DNA of 64,000 nucleotides, taken from contig CAZAJF010000010.1 of the NCBI GenBank assembly GCA_964485395.1, forward strand, positions 1 to 64,000. The letters are read 5' to 3'. The notes beneath the pieces were generated by a model. The model was not told the origin of the DNA. It was given only the letters and a program-made list of their open reading frames with translations, and did no database searches. Positions 34,502 to 43,766 of the stretch are shown here, piece after piece. Every line of letters begins with the position of its first letter. Position 1 is the stretch's first letter. Source of the DNA: JANNSO01 sp964485395. GTDB taxonomy: Bacteria; Spirochaetota; Spirochaetia; Treponematales; UBA12059. The position numbers and the translations under genes were made by a program.

Positions 34502-35326
34502 TTATCCCAAGGCAACGTCCAGGAACATCATCATCGCAAAGCCCAGCATTGCGCCGATCGTCGCAATATCGGTTTCACGGTCGCGCTGCGCCTCTGGAAT
34601 AAGCTCCTCGATTACGACGTAGATCATGGCGCCTGCCGCGAAAGAAAGCGCGTAGGGCAGGATCGGTTTCATGCTTATTACCAGGAACGCGCCAAGCACG
34701 GCCGCGATCGGCTCCACCAGACCCGAAGCCTGGCCATATACGAAGCTCCTGGTTCGACTCATCCCTTCCCGCCTAAGCGGTATTGAAACCGCGGCGCCTT
34801 CGGGGAAATTCTGGAGGCCGATACCCAGCGCCAAAGCTATGGCCCCGGCCAGACTTGCCTCGGGAAAACCGGCGGCTACGGCGCCGAACGCCACGCCCAC
34901 GGCTAATCCCTCGGGTATGTTATGGAGCGTGATGGCCATAACAAGGAGTATGCTGCGCTGCCAGCTCGTCTTGATGCCTTCCGCCTCATTATCGGGCGAA
35001 CCGATATGCAAATGGGGGAGCAGCTTATCCACCAGCCACAGGAATAATCCTCCGGCGAGGAAACCTATGACAGCCGGTAGCCATGGAATCATCCCGGCGC
35101 TTTCCGCCATCGCGATCGCCGGACTCAATAGCGACCAGAAGCTCGCCGCTATCATGACGCCGGCTGCAAAACCGAGCATGGCATCAAGAACCTGCCGCTT
35201 GATGGTCTTGAAGAAAAAAACCATCGCCGCGCCAAGGGCGGTTATGGACCACGTAAACATTGCTGCAAGTAACGCCTGCAAAACGGGCGATAATTCCTTG
35301 AACCACGATAATGCCGCTGAACCCAT
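34502..35326 (-). CDS. ZIP-family divalent metal transporter (GufA-like)
   Basis: The start is ATG 35326 with GGAGG before it; the product is 274 residues. It has eight predicted helices. The paired metal-binding motifs are HNIPEGLAVG and QNFPEGAAVS, where the second helix has Asn in place of the first motif's His. ZIP proteins move Zn2+, Fe2+ or Mn2+ into the cytoplasm. A histidine-rich segment (LLPHLHIG) between helices 3 and 4 may bind metal. No regulator adjoins it, and it is divergent from the LuxR gene. Confidence 0.88.
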   Translation of the reverse strand: MGSAALSWFKELSPVLQALLAAMFTWSITALGAAMVFFFKTIKRQVLDAMLGFAAGVMIAASFWSLLSPAIAMAESAGMIPWLPAVIGFLAGGLFLWLVDKLLPHLHIGSPDNEAEGIKTSWQRSILLVMAITLHNIPEGLAVGVAFGAVAAGFPEASLAGAIALALGIGLQNFPEGAAVSIPLRREGMSRTRSFVYGQASGLVEPIAAVLGAFLVISMKPILPYALSFAAGAMIYVVIEELIPEAQRDRETDIATIGAMLGFAMMMFLDVALG

Positions 35327-35451
35327 ACACGCCTCCAACTCAACACTGTATTCCTAATATAATCCTTTTTGCGGGCATTGTCGTTTCAGTTCATTAAAAT
35401 ACGAAAGATACTGGCTTGTTTTTGAGTGCTATATTCTATAGATAGAAAGCA

Positions 35452-35460
35452 TGCTAGAAT
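35452..35460 (+). promoter_or_regulatory. Extended -10 predicting a leaderless LuxR-gene transcript
   Basis: TGCTAGAAT ends 7 bases before the ATG at 35468, and there is no ribosome binding site. This favours 35468 over an upstream in-frame GTG at 35426, which lies before the -10. Confidence 0.5.
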
Positions 35461-35467
35461 CTCGGCA

Positions 35468-36403
35468 ATGCGGCATATTCCCATACTTATTAATTTTTTT
35501 GCATTATCTTTTGGCATTGCCTGCTTAGGACGGTTGTTCCTCCAGCTCCAACAAAAAAAATCTCGGTATGGCATCGCTCTTATAGGTTTTTTTTCCTCCT
35601 TCAGCTATCTGATGATACTTACTACCGTGTTTGCATATTGGTTTGTCAATATAGATTTTAGTGAAACCACGCAATTGCTTTTCACGGGTTTGGTATTTTT
35701 TGGAATGGGGTTTTTAGAATTGACGTTGCCAGAGCTCGTTTTTGCCGAAAGGTCACTGTACGTTTCAAAAAAAAACAAGGTTTTTTTTTCTATCTCTGCT
35801 CTATGGACTATTTTTCAGGCGCCACTTTTATGGAGTAGCTTTCTGGGGCCGCTTTTTTGGCTTTCCATCGTTTTTTCGTTTATTCCATTTATTTGCATCA
35901 TGGCGTATTCCTTGGTTTTTAGCTTTCGTCACGGTCTGAAAAAGCATAAAACCGTTTTTGATAAACTCCTGGGGTTTCTGTATTTGCCGGCAGTTGCTTT
36001 GGGCATGTTGGATGCCTGGAGATTGAACCATCTTACTTCCGGTGAGGGTTTTATTGCCCTCAGTCTTCCCGTGGTCTATGGCATTTCTAGCTGCCAGATT
36101 CTCTTCGAGAAACTCGCGAGTGTCGTGCCCGTAACGGAGGCTTTGAAGCTCGAACTCCCCCCGGCGCAAGCCGACATCCTAACCCCGCGCGAACAAGCTA
36201 TCACGCGGCTTATCCTTGAAGGCTATGGAAACAAAGAAATTGCGGGAACCCTGAATTTATCCGGAAACACGATACGCAATCACATCTATAATCTGTATCA
36301 AAAGCTGGGAATTCAAAAACGCATGGATCTCGTACGATTATGCAGCGAAAAAGCGGCTTCCGGTACAAAAATACTAAAGGAAAAAGCCCCATCTGGTACA
36401 TAA
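35468..36403 (+). CDS. Seven-TM protein with LuxR DNA-binding domain
   Basis: The 311-residue protein has about seven hydrophobic helices in residues 5-220 (first ILINFFALSFGIACLGRLFL). The rest is a LuxR/FixJ winged helix: LTPREQAITRLILEGYGNKEIAGTLNLSGNTIRNHIYNLYQKLGIQKRMDL. The membrane part with many aromatic residues probably senses a lipid-soluble or membrane signal and passes it to the cytoplasmic DNA-binding domain. No receiver domain is present. The adjacent membrane protein gene downstream may be its target. A T-rich coding region and lower GC than the neighbours hint at transfer. Confidence 0.82.
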   Translation: MRHIPILINFFALSFGIACLGRLFLQLQQKKSRYGIALIGFFSSFSYLMILTTVFAYWFVNIDFSETTQLLFTGLVFFGMGFLELTLPELVFAERSLYVSKKNKVFFSISALWTIFQAPLLWSSFLGPLFWLSIVFSFIPFICIMAYSLVFSFRHGLKKHKTVFDKLLGFLYLPAVALGMLDAWRLNHLTSGEGFIALSLPVVYGISSCQILFEKLASVVPVTEALKLELPPAQADILTPREQAITRLILEGYGNKEIAGTLNLSGNTIRNHIYNLYQKLGIQKRMDLVRLCSEKAASGTKILKEKAPSGT

Positions 36404-36467
36404 TAACCATATAAGCTCGAAATGCGGAATCGTATAGTTATCCCCAATTCTATGTGTGGAGGTACCT

Positions 36468-37316
36468 ATGAAATTCTTTACTGCAATCCTGAAATTGCTC
36501 GGTGGCGCCCTGATCTATGTGCTCGCCCGGACCCTTGCCGGAATCATCTGGCCGTTTAGTCCAGGCTTTGCTGCCGTTCCCGAGAACGAAACCTGGCTTA
36601 TTCTTCCAGCTTTCTTGCTTGTAGGTCTCGCTTTTTCCGCGATTATGCGTTTCTATGCGAGCCATTCCTTGGAAAAAACTTGGCTATTAGTCCTCAAAAC
36701 CTGCGTGGTATTTTTCCTTATTAATACGCTCCAGGTCCAGGTGGAAACCTTGTATTTTCTAGAAGCCTTTCCGATTATAACAGCCTCGGACATGCTAGGG
36801 GTATTCGTCATGGGGATCATCTCCACGATTTTATTCGTGCCTGCCTGTATTTGTATGTATCGAGCAGGAAGTGCGGTCAAAGGTGCGGATCACGTGCTAC
36901 GCGATTACTCGTTAACCAAGGTCTGGTGGCGCTATGCCTTGGTTGTTCTTGCCTATGTGGTCTTGTATTTTAGTTTTGGTTTGCTGGCGCAGCTGTTTCC
37001 AGCACTCAAGGCCGAATATGCAGAATGGATAATTAACGATACCTTGCTCGCCTTGTTACCGCTGTGGCAGGTTGCGCGTGGCATCTTGTTTTGCGCCATA
37101 GCTGTACTTCTTTTTATTATTTTTCCAGTGCGGAGTAAAGCACTGCTGGGGGCAGTTCTTTCTTTTACACTTTTTATTTCCCTCGAGCTTCTTTTCCCTA
37201 ATAATTTAATGTCCCCAACGTTGCGAGTGATTCATTTTTTTGAGATTAACGGCAGCATGGCGTTATATGCGCTTGTTGCGGGATCTCTTGTATTAAAGAA
37301 AAGGCCCGCCCGTTAG
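36468..37316 (+). CDS. Multi-pass membrane protein of unknown function
   Basis: The start is ATG 36468 because GGAGG lies just before it (an in-frame GTG at 36456 is inside this site). The 282-residue protein has about seven hydrophobic helices and short charged loops, including a motif KVWWRYALVVLAYVVLYFSFGLLAQLFPALKAEYAEW. No known family is recognised. The codon use and GC match the LuxR gene before it, so the two may form one regulator-target unit. Confidence 0.7.
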   Translation: MKFFTAILKLLGGALIYVLARTLAGIIWPFSPGFAAVPENETWLILPAFLLVGLAFSAIMRFYASHSLEKTWLLVLKTCVVFFLINTLQVQVETLYFLEAFPIITASDMLGVFVMGIISTILFVPACICMYRAGSAVKGADHVLRDYSLTKVWWRYALVVLAYVVLYFSFGLLAQLFPALKAEYAEWIINDTLLALLPLWQVARGILFCAIAVLLFIIFPVRSKALLGAVLSFTLFISLELLFPNNLMSPTLRVIHFFEINGSMALYALVAGSLVLKKRPAR

Positions 37317-37333
37317 GACAGCCCTTTTCTTTT
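37295..37333 (+). terminator. Terminator of the membrane protein gene
   Basis: AAAGAAAAGG (37295-37304) pairs with CCTTTTCTTT (37323-37332). The stem begins in the last codons of the gene and ends in a T-rich stretch. Confidence 0.65.
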
Positions 37334-37337
37334 GTTT

Positions 37338-37356
37338 GTGGAGGTGAAGGGAATTG
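37338..37356 (+). repeat. Copy of the tRNA-Ala 3' end (same orientation as the tRNA complement)
   Basis: GTGGAGGTGAAGGGAATTG matches 37545-37563 exactly, covering the discriminator base, acceptor 3' strand and T-arm of tRNA-Ala. The following 129 bases (37357-37485) are unrelated to the tRNA and contain the stems GCTTACA/TGTAAGC and GGTGCCAT/ATGGCACC. Confidence 0.85.
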
Positions 37357-37483
37357 GCTTACAGGTCTCGACTTCGTGTCTCGCCCTCTGCCGCTCACTG
37401 GTTCGCGGCGATGTGCCCGGGATTGTAAGCTTTCGGTGCCATCCATGGCACCTTTTCCTCCCGTTGGTCGGCGCTTCCAATCC

Positions 37484-37545
37484 TTCAATTCCCTTCACCT
37501 CCACAAAAAGAACAGGCTGTCCGAATGGACAGCCTGTTCTTTTTG

Positions 37546-37565
<20 letters not shown>
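37484..37565. repeat. 78-bp palindrome made of two inverted tRNA-Ala ends and one terminator
   Basis: Arms of 39 bp (37484-37522 and 37527-37565) match perfectly around GAAT. Each arm consists of the tRNA 3' end and half of the terminator stem. The right arm is part of the real tRNA gene; the left arm has no tRNA body attached. Confidence 0.9.
37505..37544 (-). terminator. Terminator of tRNA-Ala
   Basis: AAAAAGAACAGGCTGTCC and its exact complement form an 18-bp stem with loop ATTC, ending in five Ts on the minus strand, one base after the tRNA. Confidence 0.9.
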
Positions 37566-37619
<54 letters not shown>

Positions 37620-37806
37620 AAGCACGGGTTGAATATTACCGAAAGTAGGGGTTGCGTGTCAAGCTGGATTAAAATGAATATCGGGAGATAAGAAAAAAGC
37701 TATGAATGTTAGGTTGCAAATGAAGAAAAGCAGTAGTATAATAATTTCGTAAGGGACGCGCAATCAAGCGAATCCTCAGAGAAAACATGCATTAAGGAGG
37801 TATTTT

Positions 37807-37914
37807 ATGGCCGAGAAGAGTAAACAGCCAAAAGAACCGAAGAAGAAACCGCAGAAGACATTAATGGAAAAACGAAAAGAAAAACGAGAGAAATCTTCGA
37901 AAAGCGAAGATTGA
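37807..37914 (+). CDS. 35-residue lysine-rich small protein
   Basis: ATG 37807 follows a near-ideal ribosome binding site (AAGGAGG, 8 bases before it). The product (MAEKSKQPKEPKKKPQKTLM, then EKRKEKREKSSKSED) is about 40% Lys. The arginines and acidic residues sit in the second half as a charged helix, with no hydrophobic core. A strong terminator follows 17 bases after the stop. A dedicated ribosome binding site and terminator indicate an expressed gene. The composition suggests RNA, DNA or ribosome binding, but I recognise no family. Upstream, AT-rich sequence (37680-37780) could hold its promoter. Confidence 0.72.
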   Translation: MAEKSKQPKEPKKKPQKTLMEKRKEKREKSSKSED

Positions 37915-37931
37915 TTTTTTGATGAAGACCG

Positions 37932-37967
37932 AAACCGGATGCGCATTCGTGCATCCGGTTTTTTTTT
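37932..37967 (+). terminator. Terminator of the lysine-rich small gene
   Basis: AAACCGGATGC pairs with GCATCCGGTTT (11 bp), followed by at least eight Ts. The next 215 bases up to 38183 show nothing I can identify. Confidence 0.92.
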
Positions 37968-38183
37968 ACGATCCGGATTTATGAAGTTGCGGATTCCACG
38001 AGGAATCGTACTGGCAAAAGGCTTGGTTCAAGGGTCAAAGTAGAAATCTACGTTTTATTCCCTTCAAGCCCTTATACTCCGATTTCCTCCGTGAACTCCG
38101 CGTCTCCATGTCAAAAATCATACATTTTCCCTTTTTTTATATTCCTCTGTGCATCTGTGGTTGACTTCCCAAGATGGCAATAA

Positions 38184-39209
38184 TTATTCCAGGCTCAGTA
38201 TTACCTTGCCGGAATTCCCGGAAAGCATCGCGTCAAACCCTTGTTGAAAATCGTCGAACTTGAAGTGGTGCGTGATTACCGGAGTTATGTCCAGGCCGGA
38301 GAGCACCATCGCCTGCATCTTGTACCAGGTCTCGAACATTTCGCGGCCATAGATGCCCTTAAGGTGCAATCCCTTGAAGATCACCTTGTCCCAGTCGATG
38401 CCGGCGCCGTTGGGAAGAATTCCTAACAAAGCGATGCGCCCGCCGTTGTACATGTTGGCCAGCATCTGCTCAAAGGCCTGGGCCGAGCCGGACATTTCCA
38501 TGCCGATGTCGAAACCGCCCACCATGCCCAGTTCCTTCTGCACGTCCGCCAGGTTTTCCTTGGCGACGTTTACCGCCCGGGTGGCTCCCAGTTTCTTGGC
38601 AAGCACGAGCCTGTACTCGTTGACGTCCGTTATGACGATGTTGCGCGCGCCAACGTGCTTGGCGATGGCGGCGGCCATGCATCCTATGGGGCCGGCGCCT
38701 GTTATCAGCACGTCCTCGCCCACCATGTCAAAGGACAGGGCCGTGTGCGTGGCGTTGCCGTAAGGGTCGAAGATGGATGCGATGTCGTCGGAGATGCTGT
38801 CGGCCACGTGCCAGGCGTTGCTCGCGGGCACGGACACGAATTCGGCGAAGCAGCCGTCGCGGTTGACGCCTACGCCGCGCGTGTTCGGGCACAGGTGCGG
38901 CTTGCCGGCGCGGCAGGCCCGGCAAACGCCGCATACGATGTGACCCTCGGCCGATACGCGCTCGCCGATCTTGTAGCCGTGCACGGCGCGTCCCATTTCC
39001 ACGATCTCGCCTACGAATTCGTGGCCGATGGTCATGGGGGTCTTGATGGTGCGTTTGGACCAGTCGTCCCATTTGTATATGTGCACGTCGGTGCCGCAGA
39101 TTGCCGTTTTCTTTACTTTGATGAGCAGGTCATTATCGCCCATGACCGGCATGGGAACGTCCTGCATCCACAATCCCACTTCCGCCGATTTCTTTACGAG
39201 TGCTTTCAT
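38184..39209 (-). CDS. tdh: L-threonine 3-dehydrogenase
   Basis: The start is ATG 39209 behind GGAGGAATC; the product has 341 residues, exactly the usual length. It is a zinc medium-chain dehydrogenase. The catalytic zinc site is CGTDVH and GHEFVGE; the structural zinc lies in CGVCRACRAGKPHLC. The NAD site is GAGPIGCMAAAIAKHVGA. It oxidises threonine to 2-amino-3-ketobutyrate, normally split by a CoA ligase (Kbl) to glycine and acetyl-CoA; no kbl gene is in view. Related sorbitol or alcohol dehydrogenases are the alternative, but the threonine enzyme's length and segments (ICGTDVHIYKWDDW) fit best. Confidence 0.88.
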   Translation of the reverse strand: MKALVKKSAEVGLWMQDVPMPVMGDNDLLIKVKKTAICGTDVHIYKWDDWSKRTIKTPMTIGHEFVGEIVEMGRAVHGYKIGERVSAEGHIVCGVCRACRAGKPHLCPNTRGVGVNRDGCFAEFVSVPASNAWHVADSISDDIASIFDPYGNATHTALSFDMVGEDVLITGAGPIGCMAAAIAKHVGARNIVITDVNEYRLVLAKKLGATRAVNVAKENLADVQKELGMVGGFDIGMEMSGSAQAFEQMLANMYNGGRIALLGILPNGAGIDWDKVIFKGLHLKGIYGREMFETWYKMQAMVLSGLDITPVITHHFKFDDFQQGFDAMLSGNSGKVILSLE

Positions 39210-39326
39210 GATTCCTCCGTTTTTGGCCGTGCCTGTCCGGTTGGGGCGTAGGCTCGACGGCATAGTATAATACGGGAAACAGGCCGCGGGAAGTAGGAAA
39301 GCGGAGAGGAAATCCCGCTCCGACAG

Positions 39327-40622
39327 TCACTTTCCCGAGATTGTAATCCCGGTGGATTTTATCCATGGCAGCAGGGAATACCCGGTGTTGATTCTGTCCC
39401 TGGATATATCCCCGATGTTCAGGAGGAACTGTGCGGTATTTCCCGAGATCATGAGTTCAGATACCGGATACCTGATCTTGCCGTCTTCTATATAATAGCT
39501 GTTTTTCGCCACTCCGGAAAAATCGCCGTTCTCGTTGGGGCTGTCCCCGGAGAATCGGCACAGGAGGATGCCTTTTTTTACGCCCTTTACCATGTCTTCG
39601 AGGCTCGTATCCCCCGGTGCGACGCAATAGCCGTTGTTGCCGTAATTGCCCGCGCGGCCAAGATGCGTCTTCAGCGATCCTCGAAATGTCTGAAGAAAGG
39701 ATTTGAGGATGCCATTTTCGATTACTTGCAGATTCTCCGACTTGAACCCGTCCGAGGTGATGAATTCCTTATAGGCGCAATCCGGGCCGGCTGGTAAGAA
39801 CTCCAGGTTGAACCCGGTCGCCGCTATCTTCTGCCCTAATTTTTCGCGGTAGATGCTCGTTCCCGACATCAGCGGAAAATCCGTTATCGGGGCAAGCGAG
39901 TCGTCGAGAAATCCCAGGAGGCAGTCAGGCGCCACGATGATATCGCCGGAAAAAGACCCGGATATCTGCCTGGGTTCCAGCTGTTCCACGATTTGCCCCA
40001 GGAGGATGCGGAGTATGCCTTGATTCAGGATTGGTGTTCCTATGTCTTGGGTCATAAAGTCCGTGTAGTTGAAGGATGAAGTCTTGCCTTTATCCTTGGC
40101 CAGGAAAATCGCGCTGAACTGATAGAACGAATTCATCGTCTCGAAATCCACTCCATTCGAGTTCAAGTCTATTTCGACGGCTTTTTTGAACACGAGCACG
40201 GCGTCCCGCAGGATTACCGTAGGAAAGGTTTTTTTAACTTCATCGGCGAATTCCTTGAGCCTGTCGCACATGGACTCTATGTCCGGTTCAGCCGCCCCGT
40301 TCGCGAATTTTTCGGCTTGCTGCAAGGGGGCGAGCCGGTTGGTCTCGTCCGGCCGCCCGCTTTCGCAGAGTTGCGCGCAGCGCGTCGCAGCCGCGGCAAT
40401 TTCGCCATCGTCGATCTGGTTGACGGTCAGCTGGCTTCGCTTCAGGTTCTTTACGTATTCCAGCCCGAGATTCGTGTCGAACGTGGTGCGCAGCATGGAG
40501 AGGTCGGCGTCGTCCAGCGTCAGTTCGTGTTTTTCCGTATATGTCATCTTGGCCCGCGCCTCCGAAGCTCCTCGCGTCAGGAGTTCCTTCAAGGCACGCT
40601 GCGTTATATTCCTGTAATCCAT
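39327..40622 (-). CDS. pmbA: TldE/PmbA-family metalloprotease subunit
   Basis: The start is ATG 40622 (MDYRNITQRALKELL), one base after the tldD stop; the product is 431 residues. The family has no HExxH in this subunit, and none is seen here. It pairs with TldD into a complex with a buried zinc site that degrades unfolded peptides and matures some ribosomal peptides. C-terminal features (NYGNNGYCVAPGDTSLEDMVKGVKKGILL, GDFSGVAKNSYYIEDGKI) match. No ribosomal peptide precursor is apparent nearby. Confidence 0.88.
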   Translation of the reverse strand: MDYRNITQRALKELLTRGASEARAKMTYTEKHELTLDDADLSMLRTTFDTNLGLEYVKNLKRSQLTVNQIDDGEIAAAATRCAQLCESGRPDETNRLAPLQQAEKFANGAAEPDIESMCDRLKEFADEVKKTFPTVILRDAVLVFKKAVEIDLNSNGVDFETMNSFYQFSAIFLAKDKGKTSSFNYTDFMTQDIGTPILNQGILRILLGQIVEQLEPRQISGSFSGDIIVAPDCLLGFLDDSLAPITDFPLMSGTSIYREKLGQKIAATGFNLEFLPAGPDCAYKEFITSDGFKSENLQVIENGILKSFLQTFRGSLKTHLGRAGNYGNNGYCVAPGDTSLEDMVKGVKKGILLCRFSGDSPNENGDFSGVAKNSYYIEDGKIRYPVSELMISGNTAQFLLNIGDISRDRINTGYSLLPWIKSTGITISGK

Positions 40623-40623
40623 G

Positions 40624-42000
40624 TTATTTGCCTCCGATGTGCACGGTGCACTTGAATGCGGGTCCGGCCTTGGCCGTGGGCATCGGCTGTTTTTTGCCGC
40701 ACATGCCCTGGACCGACCACTGCATGTCGTTTCCCGCCATGGAAACCGTCTTGAGCAGGTCGAAGGCAACCCCCGAGATGGTGGTTTCCTTGATGGCGCG
40801 GCCGATCTTGCCGCCCTTTATCTCGTAGCCGAAAAGCACGCCGAACATGAATTCGCTCGTGGCGTCGGCTTGTCCGCTGCCGCGCTGTATCAGGTAGTAG
40901 CCGTCTTCAACCGAGGCTATCATGTCTTCGAGAGCGCTCGTTCCGGGAAGAAAAGCGGTATTCCGCATGCGGATGATGGGTTCGTCCGAAAACGAGTAGG
41001 CTCGGGCGTTTCCGGTTGGTGCCATGCCGTAACGCGAGGAGCTTTCGCGGTTGTGCATAAAGCCCGTAAGCACGCCGTTTTCTATGATTTGTGCATCGAC
41101 GGCTTTAATCCCCTCGTCGTCCGCGAAGATTGGCTGGGGACAGGTTATTCCATAGGCGGTGTTCGCGAAATCCACCAGCGACACAAGCGGGCTGCCTACC
41201 TGCTTACCCAGATAATCGCCCGCGATGGAACCGCCCATGACCAAATCGGCTTCCGTGGTATGGCCTATGGCTTCGTGGGCCAGGAGGCCGGTCAGTTCCG
41301 GAGCCAAGATCACCTCGAACTTGCCGGCGCGCGCGAATACCGCGTCCCGCTTCTGCAGCAGCTCCTCATATTGCCTGTCGATGCCGGCGTACAGCGATTC
41401 GGGTTTCGAGAAATGGTCCTCGAATTGGCCGAATCCGCCGGACAGCTTGTAATGCTCTATCGGCTCGCCGTCTTTCTCCACTCCCAGGGTTACGGTAACG
41501 AAGCAGCGGGGAATCATGGAGTACGAATAAGCGCGCTCCGAGGTAATGATTTCTTTCTGCATTTCGAGGAAGTTCATGCCTACCGAACGTTTTTTTATTC
41601 CGGGGCAATGGATCGAGACATAGGAGTCTATTTCCTTGAGGAAATCCATGATTTCCGCATCGGAAAACCGTTTGTTCCTGGTGCTGAAATCGTGATATTC
41701 GGCGAATTCCAAGGGTTGCGCCGCTATCAGTTTTTTTTTGCCCACCTTGCGGCCGACATACTCCGCATTGCGGGCGGCCGTAGCCAGTAATTTCTCGATC
41801 TCAGGCTCCGCGATAACCGCGCTGCTCGCGAACCCCCAGGCGCTGTCCTTGAAAACGCGGGCGGAAACGCCTCGGAGCGCGCTGCGCCGATTATTGAGGC
41901 AGTCTCCGTTCAGGAATCCTATGTTGCCCTCTCGATTCTCGTGTATCCGCAGCTCGCTGTAGTCTCTCAGCAAGGGTTGAAAATCCTTCAGTTCCGTCAC
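40624..42000 (-). CDS. tldD: TldD-family metalloprotease
   Basis: The start is GTG 42000, since GGAGG lies 6 bases before it; an upstream in-frame ATG at 42114 is less likely. The product has 458 residues. The zinc motif is HEAIGH within LLAHEAIGHTTEADLV, and the late cysteine-rich GMCGKKQPMP is near the C-terminus. It is the catalytic partner of TldE, encoded immediately downstream. The pair probably acts on small peptides in the cytoplasm. Confidence 0.93.
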   Translation of the reverse strand: MTELKDFQPLLRDYSELRIHENREGNIGFLNGDCLNNRRSALRGVSARVFKDSAWGFASSAVIAEPEIEKLLATAARNAEYVGRKVGKKKLIAAQPLEFAEYHDFSTRNKRFSDAEIMDFLKEIDSYVSIHCPGIKKRSVGMNFLEMQKEIITSERAYSYSMIPRCFVTVTLGVEKDGEPIEHYKLSGGFGQFEDHFSKPESLYAGIDRQYEELLQKRDAVFARAGKFEVILAPELTGLLAHEAIGHTTEADLVMGGSIAGDYLGKQVGSPLVSLVDFANTAYGITCPQPIFADDEGIKAVDAQIIENGVLTGFMHNRESSSRYGMAPTGNARAYSFSDEPIIRMRNTAFLPGTSALEDMIASVEDGYYLIQRGSGQADATSEFMFGVLFGYEIKGGKIGRAIKETTISGVAFDLLKTVSMAGNDMQWSVQGMCGKKQPMPTAKAGPAFKCTVHIGGK

Positions 42001-42154
42001 GTATGCCTCCGCAGTGCCTGGACTAATTATGGTACCGCGGAATGATATAGCCGTATTCGAAGGTAGGCAAGCGGGAATTTGCGCTTGAGTGAATAATCCC
42101 GGAAGAGGATTCATTATGTTTGCTAAAAGGCATTGTTTATACTAATATTATTCA

Positions 42155-43765
42155 ATGATTGCGAGTATTGTCTCGAGGCGAAAAAAAATACCTCTGGCGC
42201 TGCTGTGCGGTTTCCTTGCCTGCTGCATATTGGAGCTCGGTGCCATGTTCCTGGTAATCATGGCCTCCTATGAGAGCATTCAGCAAAGGGAACTGTACGG
42301 AAAAACATCGCAATTCATCATTCTTATCGAGCGTGAAATAGGGAATCTGGAATCGATAACGAAATCCTACGCCGAATGGAACGACTCGCTCAATTACATA
42401 CGGAATCCCGGCACTGAATTTCCGCAGCGTACCTATAATTCCCAATGGCGTCAAAATCAATCCATCGAGCTGGTCGTGATGATTAACGCGGACGGCAAAC
42501 GGGTGTATTCGAATATGGCGTCGCCGGGAATCCAAGACAAGGAAGCCGGCTTTTTGGGTGATCCCCGATTCGAGAAGAGCGACGCGCGCCTTTTTTCCAA
42601 GAATTTCGGCGGTCTGGTCTTTGATGCCGTAAAGGGTTTTACGATCGTAGCGGGGAACCCCATCATGTATGTCTCGTCCCCCATTACGGACGACTTGGGA
42701 ACGGTCGCTCCGGAAGGGGTGCTCATTTTTGGTCGCAGGCTTTCCGCTGAATTGCTCTCCACCTTTCTTGCCAGCCCCTATGCCACCGTAATGTTCGTTC
42801 CGCATTCCTCTCCCGAGTTGTCCATCGTTCCGCTGAACGCGGTTAAGCAGGGAAACAAGCTCGTTTTTTATTCCGTGGTAACTGACGTAGAAGGCAACTC
42901 GCTGGGTGCCTGGAAGCTTTCCATGGATCGCCGCCTTCCCAGGGAGCTTATCGGACAGTTTCTTTTTCTCGTAATCCTGATCGTCGCGATCAATAGCCTT
43001 GCGTTTGCCGGCACCCTTTTTATCCTGAGAAATACCGCGTTCAAGCCCATACGCATCATGAAGGATCATTTTGATAAATTCTCCCTCACCGGTAATACTC
43101 CCGAGCCCCTGACGCTGGGAGACGGTGATGATCTATCGGAAGTGGCCGCGCACATAAACCAGCTTCTGGTTCGCGTAGACATGCAAGCCGTGGAGCTCGG
43201 CAGGCTGGCGGGAACGGATGGGCTGACCGGGCTCGCCAACCGGAAGAGAATGGAAGAGTACCTGGAAGTGGAAGCCAGGAGGATTTGCAGAAGCCGTTAC
43301 GAATCTTTCGCGAATCCTATCGAGCCCAAGCATGGCCAGCTGGCATTCATGGTGATAGACCTTGACTATTTCAAGCGATATAACGAGATATACGGCCATG
43401 GCCACGGCGATGCCTGCCTTAAAAAAGTGGCGGACGCGATTCGTACGTCGGTGCAGAGGCCGTCCGATCTCGTCTGCCGCTTCGAAGGCGCCTGTTTTGC
43501 CATCGTGCTGCCGGATACCGACGAGGACGGCGCCGTCGGGCTTTCCGAGAGGGTTGCCCTGGCTATAAAAAATCTTTTCATTCCGCATGCGGCCTCGATG
43601 GTCGGCGTTTCCCTTACCGCCAGCATCGGGATAGCGGCGGCTTCCATCGACGATCGTTTCGAGACGTCCCGAATCGTCGACCTGGCGTTGCGGGCGCTCT
43701 CCGCCGCCAAGAAAAACGGCAGGAACCGCATCGTTCCCGCCAGTCTCATGGGTAAGCTCAACTGA
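42155..43765 (+). CDS. CHASE4-type sensor with degenerate GGDEF domain
   Basis: This 536-residue protein has a helix near the N-terminus (ALLCGFLACCILELGAMFLVIM) and another around residue 275 (LFLVILIVAINSLAFAGTLF). Between them is a periplasmic domain of about 230 residues with the CHASE4 pattern (ESITKSYAEWNDSLNYI). The cytoplasmic half is a GGDEF fold (TDGLTGLANRKRMEEYLEVE, MVIDLDYFKRYNEIYGHGHGD). The signature itself is CRFEGACFAIVLP in place of RYGGDEFAVILP, so the substrate and metal residues are lost. Catalysis is unlikely. It could bind c-di-GMP or GTP, or act through partners. The I-site (RxxD) is not obvious. The -10-like TATACT lies 11 bases before the ATG. Confidence 0.82.
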   Translation: MIASIVSRRKKIPLALLCGFLACCILELGAMFLVIMASYESIQQRELYGKTSQFIILIEREIGNLESITKSYAEWNDSLNYIRNPGTEFPQRTYNSQWRQNQSIELVVMINADGKRVYSNMASPGIQDKEAGFLGDPRFEKSDARLFSKNFGGLVFDAVKGFTIVAGNPIMYVSSPITDDLGTVAPEGVLIFGRRLSAELLSTFLASPYATVMFVPHSSPELSIVPLNAVKQGNKLVFYSVVTDVEGNSLGAWKLSMDRRLPRELIGQFLFLVILIVAINSLAFAGTLFILRNTAFKPIRIMKDHFDKFSLTGNTPEPLTLGDGDDLSEVAAHINQLLVRVDMQAVELGRLAGTDGLTGLANRKRMEEYLEVEARRICRSRYESFANPIEPKHGQLAFMVIDLDYFKRYNEIYGHGHGDACLKKVADAIRTSVQRPSDLVCRFEGACFAIVLPDTDEDGAVGLSERVALAIKNLFIPHAASMVGVSLTASIGIAAASIDDRFETSRIVDLALRALSAAKKNGRNRIVPASLMGKLN

Positions 43766-43766
43766 A

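Noticed and set aside
39327..42000. TldD/TldE as part of a ribosomal peptide cluster
   Set aside because: No precursor peptide, cyclodehydratase or exporter gene is near; the pair is also common as a housekeeping function.
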